From Saprospiraceae bacterium (GTDB taxonomy: Bacteria > Bacteroidota > Bacteroidia > Chitinophagales > Saprospiraceae), in assembly GCA_020528935.1 (NCBI GenBank), contig JAJDFU010000615.1:1-6982 (forward strand): 6,982 nt of DNA. The letters are read 5' to 3'. Position 1 is the first letter of the stretch; every line of letters starts with the position of its first letter. A program made the translations under genes and the position numbers. The notes under the pieces were generated by a model. The model saw only the letters and a list, made by a program, of their open reading frames with translations. It was not told the DNA's origin and ran no database searches. Positions 1-5,268 of this stretch are shown in pieces.

Positions 1-90
1 ATCATCAGTAACCCAGCCACAGTTAAGTGAACTATCCCCCGGGAGCGATGATTGAAAGAATTCCGAGAGTTTCCAAACCCACACCTCACC

Positions 91-125
91 CCCAAACCCA
101 AACCCAAACCCAAACCCAAACCCAA
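91..125. repeat. Tandem CCCAAA hexamer tract
   Basis: Five perfect CCCAAA units and a partial sixth run in tandem. With the C-run at 89-93 this gives six C-runs separated by AAA, so the minus strand (TTTGGG repeated) could form a G-quadruplex. The tract ends 11 bases before the -7 promoter box of the TPP riboswitch transcript and covers the place where a -33 element would normally lie. A change in copy number by slippage would alter the promoter's upstream region; this regulatory idea is inference. Confidence 0.9.
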
Positions 126-136
126 CTAAAAATCCC

Positions 137-144
137 TACCTTTG
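137..144 (+). promoter_or_regulatory. Bacteroidota-type -7 promoter box
   Basis: TACCTTTG matches the Bacteroidota primary-sigma -7 consensus TAnnTTTG exactly. A start about 5-8 bases downstream would fall at 149-152, where the first paired strand of the TPP riboswitch begins, so promoter and aptamer calls support each other. No convincing -33 TTG lies about 19-21 bases upstream, because the hexamer tract occupies that position. Confidence 0.7.
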
Positions 145-150
145 CATCAT

Positions 151-276
151 CTCATTTGGGGTGCCCCACCTTCGAGGGACGATTTTTTTTGCCATGCAGA
201 AATCGTCTATCGTTTTACGGGCTGAGATCATACCCATTGAACCTGCCCGGGTAATGCCGGGAAGGGATGCGATGAG
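151..276 (+). promoter_or_regulatory. TPP riboswitch (THI element)
   Basis: The conserved TPP aptamer blocks appear in order: GGGGTGCC (158-165), CTGAGATCATACCC (222-235), GAACCTG (239-245), a TAATGCC loop (252-258) inside the P5 stem (CCCGG 246-250 with CCGGG 257-261), and AGGGA (263-267). CTCAT (151-155) can pair with ATGAG (272-276) as P1. The variable P3 arm is long, with an 8-bp stem GACGATTT (178-185) / AAATCGTC (200-207). This RNA class binds thiamin pyrophosphate and usually turns expression off when the cofactor is plentiful. It lies 113 bases upstream of the TonB receptor start on the same strand, which points to thiamin-controlled expression of the receptor. Confidence 0.95.
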
Positions 277-389
277 CAGCCGGATCGCCTGCCGGCGCTT
301 GCTTCGCTTTTCAGAATGGAATTTCATTGGAATCCGCTGTTTTAGCCCCATGGGCAGCGCTTTGCTCTCGTTTCAAAAACGTTTGAACC
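277..389 (+). promoter_or_regulatory. Leader and possible expression platform of the TPP riboswitch
   Basis: This stretch joins the aptamer to the receptor start codon. It holds several possible hairpins: GCCGG (279-283) with CCGGC (292-296), followed by a short T-rich run near 307-311; CGCTG (335-339) with CAGCG (355-359), stacked on CCC/GGG (346-348 with 352-354); and an imperfect hairpin directly before the ATG (GTTTCAAA with TTTGAAC, about 370-387). Any of these could be the ligand-dependent switch, acting on termination or on ribosome access. The sequence alone does not decide which. There is no Shine-Dalgarno motif before the ATG. Confidence 0.35.
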
Positions 390-689
390 ATGACAAAGCC
401 TTGCATCACCTTCGCCTTCATTCTTTTGGGCATGGTATTTTCCCACGCACAAGGAAGCAGCCTGAGCGGCACCGTGCGCACTGCGGCGGGCGAGCCCCTG
501 CCCGGGGCCACGATCTTCCTGCCCGGTCTGGAGCCCGTTCCGGCCCCCGACAGCATGGGGTCTTATCGCTGGGCCGACCGGCCGCCAGGTATCCACCGCC
601 TGCGGGTGAGCTGCGTGGGCTACGAGCCCTACGAACTGGCCCTGCGCCTGAGTGCCGATCAAGACCGCCGCTTCGACATTCGCCTGTAA
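390..689 (+). CDS. 5' fragment of the receptor: signal peptide and carboxypeptidase-regulatory-like domain
   Basis: This is the part made if translation stops at the TAA: 99 residues. Residues 1-20 form a signal peptide with a hydrophobic core (FAFILLGMVF) and a likely cleavage at SHA|Q. Residues 24-97 match the small beta-sandwich found at the N-terminus of many Bacteroidota TonB receptors and SusC-like proteins (S-G-T-V-R-T-A-A-G-E-P-L-P-G-A-T, then the R-V-S-C-V-G-Y-E-P-Y-E end). The product would be a small periplasmic domain with no plug or barrel, so no transport is expected from it. The ATG at 390 is the only start that gives a complete signal peptide. Confidence 0.7.
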   Translation: MTKPCITFAFILLGMVFSHAQGSSLSGTVRTAAGEPLPGATIFLPGLEPVPAPDSMGSYRWADRPPGIHRLRVSCVGYEPYELALRLSADQDRRFDIRL

Positions 690-842
690 GAGGCCGGCCT
701 GGCCCTGGACGAGCTCATCGTCTCGGCTACCCGCGCTGATGCGCGCACGCCCATTACCTTTCAGGAGCTGGAAAAAGAGGAGCTGGAGGCCCGCAACCTG
801 GGCATCGACGCGCCCTTCCTGCTGCGCTATACCCCCTCGGCC

Positions 843-2813
843 GTGGTCACCTCCGATGCCGGGGCGGGCATCGGCTACACGGGCATCCGCATTCGCGGTA
901 CGGATCCCACCCGCATCAACGTCACCATCAACGGCATTCCGCTCAACGATGCCGAGTCCCAGGGCGTCTTCTGGGTGAATATGCCGGATTTCCTCAGCTC
1001 GGTGGAAGACATCCAGATCCAGCGGGGGGTGGGCAGCTCCACCAATGGGGCCGGCGCCTTCGGAGCCACCATCAACCTCAACACCAACGAGCTGCATCGC
1101 GAAGCCTACGGCGAGCTCAACGGCTCGGCCGGCTCCTTCAACACCTGGCGCGGCAACATCCGCCTGGGCACCGGCCTGATCGCCGACCGGTTCACTCTGG
1201 AGGGGCGCCTGTCCACCATCACTTCCGACGGCTACATCGACCGGGCCAGCGCCGACCTGCAGTCGTACTACCTCAGCGGCGCCTGGGTGGGGGAGAAGAG
1301 CCTGCTGCGCATCAATGCCTTTTCCGGGCAGGAGGTCACCTACCAGGCCTGGTACGGGGTGCCGCGCGATTCGCTGGCTACCAACCGCACCTACAATCCC
1401 GCCGGTACCGAGCGGCCCGGCGAACCCTACGACAATCAGGTGGACAACTATCGCCAGGATCACTATCAGGCCCTCTTCAGCCAGGAGATCGGCACCGACT
1501 GGAACCTCAACCTGGCCCTGCACTACACCCGCGGCCGCGGCTACTTTGAGGAGTACCAGGCCGATGAGCCCTTCTCGGCCTATGGCCTGTCCGATCCGGT
1601 CCTGGGCGGCGATACCATCCGGCAAACGGACCTCATCCGGCGCCTGTGGCTGGACAACCACTTCTACGGCGGCACCTACGGACTGCAGTGGACCCCCCAG
1701 GACCGCCTGGACTTCACCCTGGGCGGCGGCTACCACATCTACGAAGGGCAGCACTACGGCGAGGTCATCTGGGCGGAATACGCCGCCGATATCCCCGAAG
1801 GCTATCGCTTCTACGACAACGATGCCCGCAAGACCGACTTCAACATTTTCGGCAAGGCCCGCATCGAACTGGTGCCCGACCTCTTCGGCTACCTCGACCT
1901 GCAGTATCGCCGGGTCACCTACCGCTTCCTGGGGCTGGACGACGACCTCTCCAGCGTGGAGCAGGAGGTAGACCTGCATTTTTTCAATCCCAAGCTGGGG
2001 GTGCTCTACCAGCTGGCGCCCCGGCAGGACCTGTACGCCTCCATCGCAGTGGCCCAACGCGAGCCCAACCGCAACGACTACGTGGATTCGCCCCCCGAGC
2101 AGCGTCCGCAGCCCGAGCAGCTCTACAATCTGGAGGCCGGCTATCGCGGCCGCTGGGGCCGGGCCGCCTTCGAGGCCAACGGCTATCTGATGTACTACCG
2201 CGATCAGCTGGTGCTCAACGGCCAGCTCAACGAGGTGGGGGCCTACACCCGCATCAATGTGCCGCGCAGCTACCGCCTGGGCCTGGAGTTGGTGGGCGGC
2301 TACCAGTTTTCGGAAGCCTGGAGCCTGCAGGGCTCGGCTACCTTCAGCCGCAACCGCATCCTGGCTTTCACCGAGTTCATCGACCTGTACGACGAGAACT
2401 TCGACTACCAGGGCCAGCAGGCCGTGGCCCGCGAGGAGACCAACCTCTCCTTCTCACCCGCCATCATTGCGGCGGGCGAGCTGAGCTGGCGACCGCTTCG
2501 CCGGCCCCGGCACGAGCTGGAGGTGGTGCTCAACGGCAAGTACGTCAGCAGGCAGTACATCGACAACAGCTCCGATGCGGACAACGCGATCGACCCCTAC
2601 TTCTTCAGCGATCTTCGGCTGGCCTATACCCTGAAGCCCGGATTCCTGAAAGCCCTCACCTTTTCCCTGCTGGTGCAAAACCTCTTCGATGCCGAATTCG
2701 AGACCAATGCCTGGTCGTACCGCTACCGGGTAGGGGAGGAAGAGTTCGTGGATCAGGGCTTCTACCCCCAGGCCGGGATCAATTTCTTAGGCGGCGTTAA
2801 AGTGGCGTTTTAG
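843..2813 (+). CDS. 3' fragment of the TonB-dependent receptor: plug and beta-barrel
   Basis: The frame is open from 690, and its first possible start is GTG at 843, inside the plug. The real coding content begins at 690 with a TonB-box-like L-A-L-D-E-L-I-V-S-A-T. In full-length numbering the plug shows IRIRGTD (166-172), NVTINGIPLND (177-187), VEDIQIQRG (205-213) and NGAGAFGATIN (219-229), all plug hallmarks. From about 235 to 807 alternating hydrophobic and aromatic strands form the barrel, with the late signature LLVQNLFDAEFE and a C-terminal aromatic end (VKVAF). If started at GTG it would lack a signal peptide and half the plug, so it could not reach the outer membrane. Base composition is high: 70% GC in the 60 bases 1141-1200 by hand count. 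Confidence 0.75.
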   Translation: MVTSDAGAGIGYTGIRIRGTDPTRINVTINGIPLNDAESQGVFWVNMPDFLSSVEDIQIQRGVGSSTNGAGAFGATINLNTNELHREAYGELNGSAGSFNTWRGNIRLGTGLIADRFTLEGRLSTITSDGYIDRASADLQSYYLSGAWVGEKSLLRINAFSGQEVTYQAWYGVPRDSLATNRTYNPAGTERPGEPYDNQVDNYRQDHYQALFSQEIGTDWNLNLALHYTRGRGYFEEYQADEPFSAYGLSDPVLGGDTIRQTDLIRRLWLDNHFYGGTYGLQWTPQDRLDFTLGGGYHIYEGQHYGEVIWAEYAADIPEGYRFYDNDARKTDFNIFGKARIELVPDLFGYLDLQYRRVTYRFLGLDDDLSSVEQEVDLHFFNPKLGVLYQLAPRQDLYASIAVAQREPNRNDYVDSPPEQRPQPEQLYNLEAGYRGRWGRAAFEANGYLMYYRDQLVLNGQLNEVGAYTRINVPRSYRLGLELVGGYQFSEAWSLQGSATFSRNRILAFTEFIDLYDENFDYQGQQAVAREETNLSFSPAIIAAGELSWRPLRRPRHELEVVLNGKYVSRQYIDNSSDADNAIDPYFFSDLRLAYTLKPGFLKALTFSLLVQNLFDAEFETNAWSYRYRVGEEEFVDQGFYPQAGINFLGGVKVAF

Positions 2814-3073
2814 CCCGGAAAAATCATCGAATTTTCCGGATTAGGGCAGTATGTGCAGTCCGCCGTTTTACCCGCCGGAGCTATCGCGGAGGAGGGCAAG
2901 CGTGCACCCTGGTGGTGCTGGATCCCTGGTTTCTTTGGAACCACGGAAACGATGAGATGCAGCGCGTGTTTAATTAGTATATGGAATCGGGATCCTGACG
3001 ACTTTTTTCATACACCAGTAAGGTAATTTAAAGCCATGAGAAACTACCTGCTATGGACCGCCACCCTCCTCCT
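2814..3073 (+). repeat. 260-bp direct repeat, copy 1
   Basis: This copy matches 4337-4596 without gaps, with only four differences (2823, 2864, 2881 and 2928). It starts directly after the receptor stop codon and runs through the whole 222-base intergenic leader and the first 12-13 codons of the PQQ-like lipoprotein gene. It holds a terminator-like palindrome, a GC-rich part with an imperfect hairpin (about 2927-2943), and an AT-rich stretch (about 2970-3035) likely to carry the promoter and untranslated leader. The match ends in a CCT-repeat tract. Confidence 0.97.
2815..2839 (+). terminator. Terminator-like palindrome after the receptor gene
   Basis: CCGGAAAAAT, loop CATCG, AATTTTCCGG: a 10-bp stem with one mismatch, beginning one base after the receptor stop codon. 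The A- and T-rich inner stem could work in both directions, but no clear T-run follows. The second repeat copy carries the same structure with a perfect stem. Confidence 0.5.
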
Positions 3074-4295
3074 CCTCCTGCTCGCTGCCTGCAAGAAGGA
3101 CGAGATCCGCATCAACGAGCAGGGGGAGATCGTAGGGCTGGAGCCGCTGTGGAAAACCGCCATCCAGCGGGGTGACCGGCCCTACAGCAACAGCATTATC
3201 CGTGCCCACCTGGCTTACGGTCGCAAGGTGCTGCTGGCCACGGTGGAAGGGGAGGGCGACCACTGGCTCACGGCCGTGGACGTGGATACCGGCGAGGACC
3301 TCTGGAAGTGGAACGAGGTGTATGAGCCGTGGGAGAAGTTCGATATTACCTATGCCTATAGCCACCAAAACCTCATGACCTATGTGCGAGGTGGCCGTCA
3401 TTATTGCATCGATCTGGAGACGGGGCAGACGCATTGGCGGATAAGGCGGGAGGATTCCTACCGGAGTGAGATCTTCGGCCTGGGAGATTCGTATTTTATC
3501 ACCGGACCCAATATCGATTCGTTACCAGGCTACCGAACCAACATAGTGTATCGCGGAAATCTCTATTCCGGTGAATTGGAAACCTATCTATATCCTGATA
3601 TTGATTTCACCACGGGTGGGGAGGCAGATCTCGTAACTGTTTTCAGCAGGGTTCTGCCTATAGAGCGGAACGGAAAAGAATACCTCATTCTGACCGGGGG
3701 AGATCCCTTTCCAAACTGGTACTACGACCGGTTTTTAGGCCTGTACAACGCTACAGATCAAGTGTGGGAGTACGACCGGATCAATATTGCCGAACCCAAG
3801 CAGAATAATAACACCCAAAGCCTGATCGTATACGAGGAGAAGGTCTACATCAATGCGGGCAACGAAATCGCCTGCCACGACCTGTGGACGGGCGAGCAGC
3901 GCTGGAAGCGGAAGTTTCCGTTAGACTTTCTGTTTTCGGGCTTCATCGTAGCGGACGGCCGGGTGGTGGCCAACTGTGAGAACTCCGTGCTCTACGGCCT
4001 GGATGCGGAGAGGGGCACCACCCTGTGGGAAGGGGAGGGCGCCGGCACGAGCAGCTTCCTGGAGGGTCGCTACCTCAACGGCATCGTATACTTCAGCGGC
4101 GGCAGCACAGGCCGCATCCACGCGGTGGATACCGAGACGGGCAAGACGGTGTGGCGCCTGGAGCCCGGGCGCATCGAAAAGGGCGCCGAGGACTGGAAGC
4201 CCGACATCTACGTGATCCCCGGCCAGGGCGGCGAAAAAGGCCGGGTGGTGGCCTGCACCCCGCTGCATGCGTACTGCTTTGAAGCCTACCGGTAG
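3036..4295 (+). CDS. PQQ-type beta-propeller repeat lipoprotein
   Basis: This is a 419-residue lipoprotein. Residues 2-18 are a signal peptide ending in lipobox L-A-A-C, with Cys19 as the lipidated residue. The next residues K-K-D-E resemble the export signal that sends Bacteroidota lipoproteins to the cell surface. The body carries PQQ-like blades with the typical D-x-x-T-G-x-x-x-W end: 80-90 (AVDVDTGEDLW), 124-134, 280-290, 320-331 and 363-373, plus a weaker one near 236-244. Such propellers, as in BamB, are usually binding or scaffold proteins; nothing here shows that PQQ is bound or a reaction catalysed. The middle third (about 3400-3840) is far more AT-rich than both ends. The start ATG and leader are repeated at 4559. 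Substrate and partner are unknown. Confidence 0.9.
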   Translation: MRNYLLWTATLLLLLLAACKKDEIRINEQGEIVGLEPLWKTAIQRGDRPYSNSIIRAHLAYGRKVLLATVEGEGDHWLTAVDVDTGEDLWKWNEVYEPWEKFDITYAYSHQNLMTYVRGGRHYCIDLETGQTHWRIRREDSYRSEIFGLGDSYFITGPNIDSLPGYRTNIVYRGNLYSGELETYLYPDIDFTTGGEADLVTVFSRVLPIERNGKEYLILTGGDPFPNWYYDRFLGLYNATDQVWEYDRINIAEPKQNNNTQSLIVYEEKVYINAGNEIACHDLWTGEQRWKRKFPLDFLFSGFIVADGRVVANCENSVLYGLDAERGTTLWEGEGAGTSSFLEGRYLNGIVYFSGGSTGRIHAVDTETGKTVWRLEPGRIEKGAEDWKPDIYVIPGQGGEKGRVVACTPLHAYCFEAYR

Positions 4296-4336
4296 GGTGG
4301 GGCAGCGCATGGGTGGCGGTATCGTTATAGGCTTAA

Positions 4337-4596
4337 CCCGGAAAATTCATCGAATTTTCCGGATTAGGGCAGTATGTGCAGTCCGCAGTTTTACCCGCCG
4401 GAGTTATCGCGGAGGAGGGCAAGCGTGCACCCTGGTGGTGCTGGATCCCTTGTTTCTTTGGAACCACGGAAACGATGAGATGCAGCGCGTGTTTAATTAG
4501 TATATGGAATCGGGATCCTGACGACTTTTTTCATACACCAGTAAGGTAATTTAAAGCCATGAGAAACTACCTGCTATGGACCGCCACCCTCCTCCT
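4337..4596 (+). repeat. 260-bp direct repeat, copy 2
   Basis: Second copy of the sequence at 2814-3073, in the same orientation and 1523 bases downstream, starting 41 bases after the lipoprotein stop codon. All four differences lie in its first 115 bases; the last 145 bases, which include the presumed promoter/leader and the gene start, are identical. At 4597 it switches abruptly to unrelated AT-rich sequence. Recombination between the copies would delete the intact lipoprotein gene. Confidence 0.97.
4338..4362 (+). terminator. Terminator-like perfect palindrome after the lipoprotein gene
   Basis: CCGGAAAATT, loop CATCG, AATTTTCCGG: a perfect 10-bp stem with a 5-base loop, 42 bases past the stop codon of the propeller gene. 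It differs from copy 1 by one base that restores pairing. A bidirectional terminator is the simplest reading, although no T-run follows. Confidence 0.5.
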
Positions 4597-4615
4597 TTGT
4601 GATGGAAGGAATTAG
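4559..4615 (+). pseudogene. Decapitated start of a second PQQ-lipoprotein gene
   Basis: The first 13 codons equal those of the gene at 3036 (M-R-N-Y-L-L-W-T-A-T-L-L-L). The frame then leaves the repeat and ends after C-D-G-R-N at TAG 4613-4615. Only part of the signal peptide remains, with no propeller sequence. It is most likely what is left of a former tandem paralogue after a deletion, or the edge of a duplication that captured only the gene head. The breakpoint is in a CTC/CCT tract, a plausible site for slippage or illegitimate joining. Confidence 0.85.
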
Positions 4616-4712
4616 GCGGTTCTTTTTCTGCTTATTGCTGCAAAGGCAAGATATCGTTTCGGTTTTCAGTGTAAAGCCGTTATTAATTCTGGGTTAATTT
4701 TCCCACCGAGAC

Positions 4713-4745
4713 TTGACTTTTATCTCCACCCCCCCCCTAAATTCA
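4713..4745 (+). promoter_or_regulatory. Possible promoter with a C9 tract in its spacer
   Basis: In the 176-base AT-rich gap 4597-4772, TTG (4713-4715) and TAAATTCA (4738-4745, a partial match to TAnnTTTG) are separated by 22 bases that include nine consecutive C (4729-4737). The tract is 35 bases upstream of the next ATG. The promoter match is weak. The homopolymer itself is clear and is a place where length changes or sequencing errors are likely. Confidence 0.3.
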
Positions 4746-4772
4746 AATTATTCATAACCTAAAAATAACGTT

Positions 4773-5168
4773 ATGCGTAGTTCAATCTTTTTTACCGGCC
4801 TTTTCACCGTTCTGGTCTTTGCTTGTAACAAAGAGAAATCCGTTGAACCACAAGAAGCTGCTAATTCAGAAGAACTTGCGGTATATGAGTTGGTTGACGG
4901 AAAAAGAGTAAAATCGGAGCAGTACCGCTTACTTAACCCGAAAGAATTGGAAGTTTTAAAAGAGCGGGGGTGGATAACAACTGGCAGCCCGAATAGTGGC
5001 TCAATAAACCCAAGAGAAATATATTGCTCTTGGGCCGATAGAGCGGAAACGTATGAATGTAGTGGCACGCACTGCAAGACTATCTATTATACTCCTGCTG
5101 ATCAGGCTTGTTTGGGGTGTTTTAATGGTCCAGATTTGGTAGAAGCAAATGCTTGCAGGAAAATGTAG
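4773..5168 (+). CDS. Small cysteine-rich lipoprotein, family not recognised
   Basis: This 131-residue protein has a signal peptide with lipobox V-F-A-C (Cys18) followed by N-K-E-K, so it is probably a lipoprotein, perhaps surface-exposed. The first half of the mature chain (about 19-70) is charged and rich in Glu and Lys. The second half has six Cys at 85, 96, 101, 113, 116 and 128 (spacing x10, x4, x11, x2, x11), enough for three disulfides, including a C-L-G-C pair. I do not recognise the family. The gene is AT-rich (40% GC in 4861-4920 by hand count) compared with about 70% in the receptor, which suggests a different origin. A TlpA-like thioredoxin gene starts 100 bases downstream on the same strand. 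The ATG is the only start giving a full signal peptide; no Shine-Dalgarno is visible. Confidence 0.85.
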   Translation: MRSSIFFTGLFTVLVFACNKEKSVEPQEAANSEELAVYELVDGKRVKSEQYRLLNPKELEVLKERGWITTGSPNSGSINPREIYCSWADRAETYECSGTHCKTIYYTPADQACLGCFNGPDLVEANACRKM

Positions 5169-5214
5169 CTGAAATATTGAATACCAAGGGTACTTTCATT
5201 TAAATGCCTTCAAA

Positions 5215-5248
5215 CATCGAATGACTTACATGGGGTAGTGGTTCGATG
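5215..5248 (+). repeat. Short inverted repeat between lipoprotein and thioredoxin genes
   Basis: CATCGAA (5215-5221) and TTCGATG (5242-5248) form a perfect 7-bp inverted repeat around a 20-base spacer, ending 20 bases before the thioredoxin ATG. It could be an operator or a leader hairpin. A chance match is possible, and there is no T-run to suggest a terminator. Confidence 0.3.
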
Positions 5249-5268
5249 CTTATTTTCAACGAAAAAAG

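Larger units (their letters stand above)
390..2813 (+). pseudogene. TonB-dependent receptor, likely thiamin-regulated (Omr1-like), with an in-frame stop
   Basis: Read through one internal TAA (687-689, codon 100), this frame gives an 807-codon TonB-dependent outer-membrane receptor, a normal length for the family. The order is signal peptide, carboxypeptidase-regulatory-like domain, TonB box, plug and beta-barrel ending in Phe. The frame is the same on both sides of the TAA, so a single substitution explains the break; GAA to TAA would restore an R-L-E-E-A-G-L-A-L-D-E-L run typical of the linker before the TonB box. The TPP riboswitch upstream suggests uptake of thiamin or a related compound across the outer membrane, driven by TonB-ExbB-ExbD. 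No pnuT or thiamin-salvage gene follows within the window. The break may be real, or a sequencing or assembly error; the well-kept downstream frame argues that any loss is recent. Confidence 0.85.

Noticed and set aside
161..739. A 192-codon open frame on the plus strand over the riboswitch and receptor start
   Set aside because: It starts inside the TPP aptamer and overlaps the signal peptide and first domain of the receptor in another frame; it has no recognisable features.
342..2057. A 571-codon open frame on the minus strand
   Set aside because: It lies opposite the receptor gene. Its composition (repeated V, G, A runs with no domain) is that of an antisense shadow of GC-rich coding sequence, while the plus strand shows clear receptor motifs.
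4267..4500. A 77-codon open frame running from the end of the propeller gene into repeat copy 2
   Set aside because: The same frame exists in repeat copy 1, but three of the four differences between copies change the amino acid, so there is no sign of protein-level selection. It overlaps the gene end and the palindrome.
5130..5168. Resemblance of the Cys-rich lipoprotein's end (L-V-E-A-N-A-C) to the NVEALA peptide motif
   Set aside because: The NVEALA motif lies near the N-terminus of those peptides and the rest of the sequence does not fit, so the likeness is superficial.
5177..5198. TTG and TACTTTCA before the thioredoxin gene as a promoter
   Set aside because: The spacing is only about 11 bases and the -7 box is a partial match, so it does not fit the Bacteroidota promoter; transcription from upstream is equally possible.
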